From: Nocardia aurea
GTDB lineage: Bacteria > Actinomycetota > Actinomycetes > Mycobacteriales > Mycobacteriaceae
DNA: 64,000 bases
Assembly (NCBI RefSeq): GCF_003123685.1
Contig: NZ_QCYJ01000107.1
Span: forward strand, 1 to 64,000
Direction of reading: 5' to 3'
Shown here one piece after another: positions 18,636 to 25,832 of the stretch (the first letter of the stretch is position 1; each line of letters starts with the position of its first letter). Both the position numbers and the translations under genes were made by a program. The notes under the pieces are model-generated. The model worked only from the letters and a program-made list of their open reading frames with translations. It was not told where the DNA came from and did no database searches.

Positions 18636-19029
18636 CGGTGGACCTCCGCGCGGTGACCACTGCGCTGGAGCCGTGGTGCGGGACCGGTTGGTCCTCGCGG
18701 TTGGACTCTGTGTCTGGTGGGGGTGCGGGGGCGAGGGCTTCGATGAATCGCAGCGGCAGCAGGATCCGGCCACCCGGGTGCACCAGGACGGCGTGGTGGC
18801 GGCCGACCGCGGCGACACGGACGCGGTCGTGGCGATGTCCACCGCGGGTGGTGATCGTGGTCAGCTCGCCACTGCGGCGCAGGCGGTGCAGCTCGACGGT
18901 GACCAGGCCGATCACCGGATCACCGAGCGCGGCACCGGTAGCGACGGTGGAGGTGACTGCGGTGATCTGTCGAGAGAGCAGTCCACGCAGTCCCAGCAGC
19001 AGTCGTAGTGGTTTGAGGGAGTCGGGCAT
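18625..19029 (-). CDS. Hypothetical protein, 134 aa
   Basis: The product begins MPDSLKPLRLLLGLRGLLSR and has beta-type segments with Thr and Val (ITAVTSTVATGAALGDPVIG, GELTTITTRGG) and a hydrophobic ILLPLRFIEAL. It could be a winged-helix-like protein, since TVELHRLRRSGELTTITTRG resembles a recognition helix and wing; this is a guess. It overlaps the next gene by 11 bases. Confidence 0.55.
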   Translation of the reverse strand: MPDSLKPLRLLLGLRGLLSRQITAVTSTVATGAALGDPVIGLVTVELHRLRRSGELTTITTRGGHRHDRVRVAAVGRHHAVLVHPGGRILLPLRFIEALAPAPPPDTESNREDQPVPHHGSSAVVTARRSTDVD

Positions 19030-19062
19030 TCTCGGTGTTCCGTTCCACGCGAGTGCAGAGGG

Positions 19063-19084
19063 GGCCGGTTCGGTGGAACCGGCC
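19063..19084. terminator. 9-bp perfect hairpin downstream of the first amidotransferase gene
   Basis: GGCCGGTTC and GAACCGGCC pair across a 4-base loop, 11 bases past the stop of the first amidotransferase gene. Confidence 0.5.
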
Positions 19085-19095
19085 GCCTCGGGGGC

Positions 19096-19863
19096 TCAGG
19101 CGTATTCGAGGTCGATGAGGTCGGCGTAGCGGTCGTGGCCGTCGAGGTCGGGGCAGTCGCAGTGCGGGAACTGGTTCTTGCATTCGGCGCAGAAGCCGCA
19201 GAACCCGCAGTGCGGGCCGACGCCGTCGTCATCGTCTGCCCCGCAGAATTCGCAAAAGGTGTAATCCCAGCCGGCGGTGTAACCCCACCGGTAGTCGAGA
19301 TAGTCGCGATTGGAGTACCAGATCCCGGCATCGGTGTCCCAGTGCCCGCGCGCCTCGTTGAAGATGTAGGCGCGGTGGGTGTAGGCGGGATCGACGGTGA
19401 GCAGGACGAGTTTGTCGGTGCCCAACCAGTTTTCGAGGCCCTCGCGGCCGGTCCAGGAATCCAACGACCCGAACGGCGCGGCGGGGAGGAAGTCCTCGGC
19501 CGCGATCCGGGTATCGGAACGCTGATCGCCCTCGGCGGGGTGCACGTTGGAGGGCAGGACCCCGTTGTGGGCCAGCACCGTCCGCTCGTCACCACCGAGT
19601 TCGAAGGGGTGGCAGTTGTCGAGGCCGCGCAGTCCGTGGGTGGCGTAGCGGGAATGGAACAGCGCGGGCCCGTGCGGGTATTCCACACGTAGGGCAGCGA
19701 ATTCGCCGATGGCGGTCTCGGCGTCGAGACTGTGCCCGACGGTGATGGTGTCGTTGTCGGTGAGTAGGGCGTAGCCGTGTCCGTGCGGATTGGATTCCGC
19801 GCCGTTGCGCAGGGCGTTGACGTCCGGTGTGGTGTCGGGTTTGAAGAAGGTCAGCATGCACAT
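19096..19863 (-). CDS. Class II glutamine amidotransferase-like protein with zinc ribbon, copy 1, 255 aa
   Basis: An Ntn-type glutamine amidotransferase. The start is fixed by Met-Cys (MCMLTFF): Cys2 is the expected nucleophile after Met removal. Further motifs are NPHGHGYALLTD, FHSRYATHGLRGLDNCHPF and TVLAHNGVLP, as in YafJ-type enzymes. A C-terminal ribbon adds CEFCGADDDDG, HCGFCGFCAEC and HCDCPD. The start lies inside the end of the amidoligase gene (13-base overlap) behind AGGAG, so the two are translationally coupled. In known pairs the enzyme is thought to supply ammonia or process the amidated product; the role here is inference. A second copy lies upstream at 21197-22018. Confidence 0.88.
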   Translation of the reverse strand: MCMLTFFKPDTTPDVNALRNGAESNPHGHGYALLTDNDTITVGHSLDAETAIGEFAALRVEYPHGPALFHSRYATHGLRGLDNCHPFELGGDERTVLAHNGVLPSNVHPAEGDQRSDTRIAAEDFLPAAPFGSLDSWTGREGLENWLGTDKLVLLTVDPAYTHRAYIFNEARGHWDTDAGIWYSNRDYLDYRWGYTAGWDYTFCEFCGADDDDGVGPHCGFCGFCAECKNQFPHCDCPDLDGHDRYADLIDLEYA

Positions 19864-21056
19864 GCCAGCTCCTGGAGTTCGGTGAGCAGATCGCTGTACT
19901 CGGGCCGCGTGGTGAGCCAGGTGCAGAACGCTGACCATTCCCAGCCGCGGCGGCGCGCGATGTCGGCCGCGGTGAGGGTGCGGGTGTATTCGACCGAGGC
20001 GGCGGCGAATCCGAGGGCGGCCTTGACTTGGCGCGGAGCCAGTGAGGAGGCGAAGATCCGCAGTTCGAAGGTGTGCTCGGGGTAGACGTTGATCGCCTGG
20101 TAGCGGCCGAACCCGGCCGTGGAGCCCTTGGCGAACTCGACTGCGGCCTCACGCGCCTGGGGGGAGAACTCCGCCCATTCCGAGCCGCGGCGGCGTGCCA
20201 GGGTGCAGACCTGGGATTCGTTGCGGTACACGAACTTCAGCCACCGGTAGATGTGGGCGGGAGAGGTGAATCCGGTACGGGAGACATGGACGTGGATACC
20301 GACCGAGGCGTTGGTGCGGCAGCCCAGCAGCCGTAACTTGTTCAACAGCCGCCACGGGAAGTCGGCGCGTGCGTAATCCCACGACATCGGGTGGGTGACC
20401 ATCTCGAATCCGTTCGGGCGGATCGAGCCGTCCTCCTTCAGATAACCCAGCCCACCCAGATGTTCGACTGCGAGGTCGACGGCGTCGGTGAAGGTCGAGG
20501 TGGGGGTGATGAGTTCGAGTTCCAGACCGAGGAACAGCGGACCGTCGCCGTAGAAGACAGGGTTCGGGCGGTAGTAGTAGTCGTGCACGCGGTAGTCGTC
20601 GCTGCCACGCGCGCATTCCTCGCAGCGCGAATCGCAGGTCGGGACGAGCAGTTCGCAGTCGGAGCAGTAGTGGTAGGAATCGTTGCGGCAGTCCGAGCAG
20701 ACCTCGTCCCCGCCGTCGACGGTGTAGGTGAAATCGGTGCGGTCTCCGCAGTCACTGCACAGGTCGTAGTGCTGTGAGCAGGACGAGCAGACCTGCGGGC
20801 CGCTCACGACCGAGACGAGGTCTTCGGTGAATAGGTCGCAGCGTTCGCATCGGTGCCAGCCGAGCAGGCAGCGCGCGCACAGGTAGGTGTCATCGACGGT
20901 GTGGCTGGTGTGTCGAGTTGGTGCAGCGCAGCCTTCGCAGAAGCGCGCGCAGTCGCCGCACCACCTGTCTCCCTCGACCAGAGTCACAAGGCGATCGGCG
21001 GTCACAGACTGCGAGCACTCCTCGCACTGCTCCTCGAGCACGGTGGCGGTGGGCAT
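19851..21056 (-). CDS. Amidoligase-family protein with N-terminal zinc-finger array, copy 1, 401 aa
   Basis: The C-terminal half fits the glutamine-synthetase-like amidoligase family (Amidoligase_2): GPLFLGLELELI near residue 175, LKEDGSI, GFEMVTHPM, GIHVHVS, then YQAINVYPEHTFELRIFASS. These enzymes use ATP to join a carboxylate and an amine. The N-terminal 165 residues hold about ten CxxC motifs (for example CEEC, CGDC, CARC, CSSC, CSDC), enough for about five zinc sites, a likely binding module for the acceptor. The protein ends in ACAC, forced by the overlap with the amidotransferase start. Acceptor unknown. The paralogue at 22006-23205 shares the same layout. Confidence 0.85.
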   Translation of the reverse strand: MPTATVLEEQCEECSQSVTADRLVTLVEGDRWCGDCARFCEGCAAPTRHTSHTVDDTYLCARCLLGWHRCERCDLFTEDLVSVVSGPQVCSSCSQHYDLCSDCGDRTDFTYTVDGGDEVCSDCRNDSYHYCSDCELLVPTCDSRCEECARGSDDYRVHDYYYRPNPVFYGDGPLFLGLELELITPTSTFTDAVDLAVEHLGGLGYLKEDGSIRPNGFEMVTHPMSWDYARADFPWRLLNKLRLLGCRTNASVGIHVHVSRTGFTSPAHIYRWLKFVYRNESQVCTLARRRGSEWAEFSPQAREAAVEFAKGSTAGFGRYQAINVYPEHTFELRIFASSLAPRQVKAALGFAAASVEYTRTLTAADIARRRGWEWSAFCTWLTTRPEYSDLLTELQELACAC

Positions 21057-21086
21057 GGCGGGTCACGACCTTTCGACGAAAACGGC

Positions 21087-21131
21087 GAAGCCCCGCACAC
21101 GAGCCGAGAGGTCGGCGGTGCGCGGGGCTTC
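21087..21131. terminator. Hairpin between the two amidoligase modules
   Basis: GAAGCCCCGC and GCGGGGCTTC form a perfect 10-bp stem with a 25-base loop, upstream of amidoligase copy 1 and downstream of amidotransferase copy 2. Confidence 0.5.
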
Positions 21132-21196
21132 GAGGGAAGGGGGAGCAATCCCGAGGACAGGCAGCGGCGGATCCTGGGAATGTGACGTGTGAGGTG

Positions 21197-22018
21197 TCAG
21201 CCGTTGGTCGGTGAGAGAGAAGCGGCGCGGTGACGTCCACCCGATGTCCGGGTCAGAGCGGCGATCGCTTCCGCGCGGGTGGCGGTAGCCGGTGTGGTGG
21301 TGCGGCGGTGGGTGGGGCAGTCGCAATGAGGGAAGGTCTGCCAGCAGTCGAAGCACCACCCGCACGTGTCACAGTGGCGCCCGGACCTGTACAGGTCGAC
21401 GTGCCCGCAGCCGTCGCAGCGCACGCTCCACATGTGCTGCGGCCGACGGCGCGAGAACGGCTGATAGGTGTTGTTGGAGTACCAGATCCGGTCTTCCCAG
21501 AGCCCGGCCTGTTCATTGAGGATGTAGGCGGCGTGGTCGTAGGTGGGGTCGACGGTCAGGATCACCAGTTTGCTGCTGCCCAGCCAGGAGGCCAGACCGC
21601 GTGCGCCGCGGTGGGTGTCGATCGACCCGAACGGCTGGCGCGGCAGATAGTCCTCGGCGGCGATGCGGGTGTCCGAACGCGGATCGTAGGCACGCGGATG
21701 CACCCGCTTGGGCAGGGTCCCGTTGTGCGCCAATACCGTTCGCGGATCATGACCGAGCGGGAAGGGGTGGCAGTTCGCCAGCGAGCGAGCGCCGCGGGTG
21801 GCGTAGCGGGAATGGAACAGCCCCGCCCCCTCCGGGTGTGCGGCGCGCAGCGCGAAGAATTCGGCGATCAGCGGGTCGGGCTCCATACTGTGACCGGTGC
21901 GGACCCGGCCGTCGATGATCAGCGCGTAACCGTGCCCGTGCGGGTTGACCGTCGCGCCGGTCCGCAACGCCGTGGCGTCGGGTTGGACACCGGGTGGGAA
22001 GTAGGTCAGCAGGCACAT
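21197..22018 (-). CDS. Class II glutamine amidotransferase-like protein with zinc ribbon, copy 2, 273 aa
   Basis: The paralogue of the copy 1 amidotransferase. It starts MCLLTYF, with Cys2 as the expected nucleophile, and keeps NPHGHGYALIID, FHSRYATRGARSLANCHPF, TVLAHNGTLP and RSDTRIAAEDYLP. The ribbon is CDGCGHVD, HCDTCGWCFDC and HCDCPT. It lacks the acidic linker of copy 1 and adds a longer basic tail (TTTPATATRAEAIAAL...). A GGAGC site precedes the ATG inside the end of the upstream amidoligase gene, with the same 13-base overlap as copy 1. Both copies look intact, so both may be active. Confidence 0.88.
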   Translation of the reverse strand: MCLLTYFPPGVQPDATALRTGATVNPHGHGYALIIDGRVRTGHSMEPDPLIAEFFALRAAHPEGAGLFHSRYATRGARSLANCHPFPLGHDPRTVLAHNGTLPKRVHPRAYDPRSDTRIAAEDYLPRQPFGSIDTHRGARGLASWLGSSKLVILTVDPTYDHAAYILNEQAGLWEDRIWYSNNTYQPFSRRRPQHMWSVRCDGCGHVDLYRSGRHCDTCGWCFDCWQTFPHCDCPTHRRTTTPATATRAEAIAALTRTSGGRHRAASLSPTNG

Positions 22019-23205
22019 GCGAGCTCCAGGTGACGTAGCTGGTCGGACAGAGGCTGATAGACCGGGCGTGCGGTGACCCAGGTAGTGAAGGCGTCCCATT
22101 CCCACGCGCCGGCGCGGATATCGGTGATGCGCAGGCCTCGGGTGTAGTGGATCGAGGCCGCGGTGAACGCGAGCGCGGCCTGCACTCGCCCGGCCTCGAG
22201 AGATGACGAGAAGATCCGCAGTTCGAGGGTGTGACGCGGATGAGGGTTGATCGCCTGATACCGGTCCAGGCCCAGCGCGTGGACGTGGTTCTTGGCGGTG
22301 TCCTTGACCTTCGCGCGCGCGGTCGGGTCGAACGGGGCGTAGCGCGAGCGCCGCCCGGCCAGGCGAGTGAGCTGGGATTCGTTGCGGTAGAGGAGCTTCA
22401 TCCACCGGAAAATGTGCGCGGGGGAGGCGAATCCGGCGCGGGAGGCGTGCACGTGCAACCCGACTCCGGCGTGTGTGGTGCACCCCAGATCGTCGAGCTC
22501 ACCCAGCAGCGGCCAGGGGAACGAGTCGAGAGCGTACGAGTAGCTCATCGGGTGGCTGACCAACTCGAATCCGCCCGGTTGGATCGAGGAGTCCTGTTTC
22601 AGATAGCCGAGGCCGTCGAGCCGGTCGGTGGCCAGCCGCACGGCGTCGCCGCGGTAGTAGTCGGGGACCACGATTTCGAGTTCCAGGCCGAGGAACAACG
22701 GTCCGGTGCCGTGGAAGCGGGGATCGGGTTTGAAGCTGTAATTCCGCACTCGCGCGGGGTTGGCGCACCAGTCGCAGGAGCCGTATCCGCGCAGCAACGT
22801 CCCACATCGGTCACAGCTGCCGAACGCGGCCGCGCACATCGTGCACGCCCGCAAACCCCCGGACACGTAGCGGGACGCGGCGCTGTGACGGCCGCAGGCG
22901 AAGCAGCGGTCGAAGAACGCCTCCGCACACCTCCAACACACGATGTGATCGGAGTCGGTACGTTCGTGTGGCGCGCTGAGCCGCGCACACGAGACGCAGT
23001 CGAGCCAGCCGGGCGTGCAGTGCGAGCACAGTCGGGTCCGCTCGGCGGTGTCGGACAGTGTCAGCGACTGCTCGTGGCAGCCGTCACAGACCGCCACCGT
23101 GCTGACGCATGATCCGCACACCTGTTGCTGCTCGACGGGGTATCGGGGACCCGCGCGGAGCGTTGCGCACACCGCACACGCGGCGGCAAGATCGGATTCG
23201 GGCAT
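22006..23205 (-). CDS. Amidoligase-family protein with N-terminal zinc-finger array, copy 2, 399 aa
   Basis: This is the second amidoligase. The ATG at 23205 follows AAAGGGG. The N-terminal half carries CxxC pairs (CAVC, CGSC, CDGC, CSHC, CVSC, CWRC, CFAC, CTMC, CDRC, CDWC). The catalytic half keeps GPLFLGLELEIV, LKQDSSI, GFELVSHPM, GLHVHAS and YQAINPHPRHTLELRIFSSS. The finger array is much less conserved between the copies than the catalytic half, suggesting different binding partners. It overlaps the amidotransferase gene by 13 bases. No substrate can be read from the sequence. Confidence 0.85.
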   Translation of the reverse strand: MPESDLAAACAVCATLRAGPRYPVEQQQVCGSCVSTVAVCDGCHEQSLTLSDTAERTRLCSHCTPGWLDCVSCARLSAPHERTDSDHIVCWRCAEAFFDRCFACGRHSAASRYVSGGLRACTMCAAAFGSCDRCGTLLRGYGSCDWCANPARVRNYSFKPDPRFHGTGPLFLGLELEIVVPDYYRGDAVRLATDRLDGLGYLKQDSSIQPGGFELVSHPMSYSYALDSFPWPLLGELDDLGCTTHAGVGLHVHASRAGFASPAHIFRWMKLLYRNESQLTRLAGRRSRYAPFDPTARAKVKDTAKNHVHALGLDRYQAINPHPRHTLELRIFSSSLEAGRVQAALAFTAASIHYTRGLRITDIRAGAWEWDAFTTWVTARPVYQPLSDQLRHLELACAC

Positions 23206-23496
23206 GACAGAACCCCTTTCGGCGGAAGTGGAAGGACAGCCAGGGACGAGCGGCGAACGCCCGACACCAGCGCCGACCGCAAACGAAAAACACTGCGGGA
23301 CAGCATGTTCACCGCTACGAGTGGGTGGCGAGCGCTGGCAAAGGACCGGAGTTCGTGGACGAGGGCCTCGCGCGGTGGGCATGTGGTCCGCCTGGCCGTG
23401 AACGTGAGGTCAGGGCGTTGCGGCCCCTCTGTAATCGGGACCGGCGTGCGTGCAGGTGGTCGATCGGGTCGCGGACGATGTCGCCCGGTGCAGCGT

Positions 23497-23880
23497 CTAT
23501 CGGGTGGTGGGGCAGTCGGGATGGTCGTGCAGGCAGGCGTGCACTCCGAACTGGGTGATCCCGCCCGGGGAGTAGGCGCCCAGGGCGAGTGCGCGTGCGA
23601 TGGCGGTGCGGGCCGGTCCCTGGTGGCGACCGCCGTAGAGGGCGTCGTCGCCGTGAGAGGCGATGATCGTCGCGGTGTCCACGGCGTTGCGTGCGCGCTG
23701 TTCGGGTGTCCATTCCCGCATCTCGGCCAGCATCAGCGGCACGAGGAACAACAGGAAATCGGCCAGGTTCTCCATGAACGGATCACCCTGACCGGCGTGC
23801 GGATCGCTCACCCGCACAACGCGTCCCGGCAGACCCGGGAGCGGCGCGGTGGTGTCATCGGTGGGCAGTGGCGGTGTCAT
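23497..23880 (-). CDS. Hypothetical protein, 127 aa
   Basis: An AAGGAG site precedes the ATG at 23880 (MTPPLPTDDTTAPLPGLPGR). A hydrophobic stretch (FLLFLVPLMLAEM) is flanked by charged residues and could be a short amphipathic or membrane helix. The C-terminus has Cys and His residues (GVHACLHDHPDCPTTR). It lies at the head of the amidoligase unit, about 290 bases upstream of copy 2. Function unknown. Confidence 0.6.
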   Translation of the reverse strand: MTPPLPTDDTTAPLPGLPGRVVRVSDPHAGQGDPFMENLADFLLFLVPLMLAEMREWTPEQRARNAVDTATIIASHGDDALYGGRHQGPARTAIARALALGAYSPGGITQFGVHACLHDHPDCPTTR

Positions 23881-24266
23881 CTCCGGACTCCTTCGGCAGT
23901 GGGATCGGCGGCAACGGCACGTCGAGGCCTGGATGTGGGCTGTTCGGAGGTGCTCGCGACCTGGCGGGCACGGCAACAGAAAGGTGAAATAGTGCGAATG
24001 AGCGCATGTATTGGGTGGGTGCTGGACCGCGGAAGTCGGTGGGCTTAGAGGTGCCTGGTGGTCAACCGGTTCGGGTGTGTCCGGCGCGTGGTCGGGTGCG
24101 TGAGTGAGGGCTGTGTGGTTTCGATCGTGAATCTGAACACCGGCTGTGCGCGGATCTCAGCACGACCGCTGCGGCCGAAAATTCCATGTTCGCGAATTCG
24201 GACATCACACTGCGACGGCCCGATGCCGTGAGGGACTTGTCCATGGCCAGCTCGTGGTCGACCGGT
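23881..24266. other. Intergenic, no gene supported
   Basis: About 385 bases between a minus-strand gene start and the end of the acetyltransferase gene. It probably contains the promoter of the unit below it. No hairpin or open frame with a ribosome site was recognised. Confidence 0.4.
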
Positions 24267-24812
24267 TCAGTCGGAATCCGGAAGACGCGCGTACATGTAC
24301 ATGTCGCGCGGCAGGCCGTCGATCTTCTGCCATCGGCGCAGCAAGCCCTCACGTCGATATCCGGCCGATTCCGCAGCGCGCCATGATCCCTCGTTCCACG
24401 GCTCGACATACAACTCCAGCCGCGTCACCTCATCGAGTGCCGAGCCCCAGGAACTGAGCAGGCGCAATGCCCGGTTTGCGTAGCCGTGACGGCGGTGACC
24501 GCGCTCGATCCAATATCCGATCGATACCCGGCCGTGGCCGATCTCGCTCCGCCACAGTCCGATCTGTCCTACAGCCGTGTTGGTGCCGGGATCTGCGATC
24601 GCGAACGACCACCCCTCCCCAGTGGCGGCACGGTGGTGCTGGCGTCGAATGAACTCTCGCGCGTCGGCTTCGTCCCCGTTGGCACAGACCGAGGTGATCG
24701 CGGGAATCAGAGGATCCTTGCCCACGGCGATGGTCAAGTCCACATCGGAGGCCGCGAACGGTCGCAACCGGACCTTGTCCGCGTCGAGTACCGGCACCAC
24801 CAACCGTGTCAT
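24267..24812 (-). CDS. GNAT-family N-acetyltransferase, 181 aa
   Basis: A RimJ/RimL-like acetyltransferase. It begins MTRLVVPVLDADKVRLRPFA, with SDVDLTIAV and the usual FAIADPGTNTAVGQIGLWR strand pair. The acetyl-CoA loop is IGYWIERGHRRHGYANRAL, followed by RLELYVEPWNEGSWRAAESA. The frame is open further upstream, up to and into the transposon end, but the ATG at 24812 has a GGAG site. It lies just left of the transposon. In the reconstructed pre-insertion sequence it would follow the gene now at 30257-30874 in frame. Confidence 0.82.
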   Translation of the reverse strand: MTRLVVPVLDADKVRLRPFAASDVDLTIAVGKDPLIPAITSVCANGDEADAREFIRRQHHRAATGEGWSFAIADPGTNTAVGQIGLWRSEIGHGRVSIGYWIERGHRRHGYANRALRLLSSWGSALDEVTRLELYVEPWNEGSWRAAESAGYRREGLLRRWQKIDGLPRDMYMYARLPDSD

Positions 24813-24900
24813 GAGTTCCACTCCACATCCGACAGTTCGCGATGGCAATCGAATTCGAGTGGTGTCGGTTTTGTGCACGGCGTGGTTTCCTGCCGCGCTC

Positions 24901-24905
24901 ACTGG
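24901..24905. repeat. Candidate 5-bp target duplication, left copy (ACTGG)
   Basis: ACTGG directly precedes the candidate left end TGTCG. The same five bases follow the candidate right end at 30270-30274. Tn7-type elements make 5-bp target duplications. Confidence 0.5.
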
Positions 24906-24997
24906 TGTCGAGATTCGTGACAGAACGACGTCAGAATTCGCGACAAAAGCCAGGCTGTGGGAGGTCTCAGCCGACGGAGACGCCGTAGCTGTCCTTT

Positions 24998-25063
24998 GCC
25001 AGTTGACCTGACGTATTGCCATCGCTCTGGCACAAGTGGGGGGCTTCTGCCATTAACCTGACG
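24998..25063 (+). repeat. Left-end repeats resembling TnsB-binding sites
   Basis: TGCCAGTTGACCTGACG at 24998-25014 and TGCCATTAACCTGACG at 25048-25063 match except for one gap and one substitution. Spaced about 50 bases apart inside the left end, they resemble the repeated transposase sites of Tn7-type elements. Confidence 0.55.
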
Positions 25064-25103
25064 CGGATCGTTGGTTCCGACTTCTTGTTCGGGGGTCCGG
25101 GTC

Positions 25104-25832
25104 GTGGGTGCTGTCGTCGCCGTTGCCGGTGGTGATGACTGCTGGGTGGAGTTCATCGATCCGGAGGTCCGAGGTCGCTGTCGGTTGCCGCTGTTGGCCT
25201 GCGCGACAATCCGTTTCGAGATGGTCGAACCGGCGCGGAGGTTCCCTACGTTCCGTGGTCAGAAGAACTTCTCGGGGGCGTGGTGGTCGGCGACGACGGG
25301 TTCGCACATCGGCTACGAATCCTGGGTGGAGCGGGATTGGCTGATGTCGTTCGACTCGTCACCGCAGGTGAGCGGGATCGGCTCCCAACCATTCCGATTG
25401 TCTTGGTCGGCGAAACAGCATGTCCCGGACTACTTCCTGCGGCTGCGCGACGGCGGGGCGATCGTGGTCGATGTCCGCCCGGATTCGCGGATCGACGCCC
25501 AGGATCAGACGACGTTCGATCAGACTGCGGCATTGTGTGATTCGGTCGGATGGCAGTATCGCCGCGTCGGCGACATGTCGCCGATCCATGCAGCGAATTT
25601 GCGGTGGTTGTCGGGTTATCGCCATCCTCGTTGTCGTCGTCCGGGCCTGGTCGCCCAGTTCGCCGAGGCATTCGCGACGGCCAAGCCGCTGGCCGAGGTG
25701 GTCGGTGAGATCGGTGATCCGATCGTGGTGTTGCCGACGCTGTTTCATCTGCTGTGGTGTCAGGAGCTGGCGGTCGATCTCGAGACGAGGCTGTTGGGTC
25801 CGGGCACGATCATCGGTGGTGAACGACGATGA
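25104..25832 (+). CDS. TnsA-like transposon endonuclease, 242 aa
   Basis: TnsA cuts the 5' ends of the element so that it moves by cut-and-paste. The protein shows RFPTFRGQKNFSGAWW, an acidic YESWVERDW, then HVPDYF and VVDVRPD, matching the E-D-x-K type nuclease core, but with Arg where Tn7 TnsA has Lys. The family in actinobacteria is about 230-260 residues, as here. The GTG at 25104 is preferred because GGGGG lies just upstream; a TTG at 25071 is also in frame. The stop overlaps the next ATG by four bases. Confidence 0.8.
   Translation: MGAVVAVAGGDDCWVEFIDPEVRGRCRLPLLACATIRFEMVEPARRFPTFRGQKNFSGAWWSATTGSHIGYESWVERDWLMSFDSSPQVSGIGSQPFRLSWSAKQHVPDYFLRLRDGGAIVVDVRPDSRIDAQDQTTFDQTAALCDSVGWQYRRVGDMSPIHAANLRWLSGYRHPRCRRPGLVAQFAEAFATAKPLAEVVGEIGDPIVVLPTLFHLLWCQELAVDLETRLLGPGTIIGGERR

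Noticed and set aside
18912..19688. 258-codon minus-strand frame overlapping amidotransferase copy 1
   Set aside because: It is a Thr/Ser/Pro-rich shadow of the amidotransferase gene in another frame.
23125..24048. 307-codon plus-strand frame across the amidoligase copy 2 promoter region
   Set aside because: No ribosome site and no domain. It runs opposite a minus-strand gene with a strong AAGGAG site.
24267..25022. A 251-codon version of the acetyltransferase starting inside the transposon end
   Set aside because: The extra 70 codons lack family similarity and run across the proposed transposon end. The ATG at 24812 has a ribosome site and gives the normal length.
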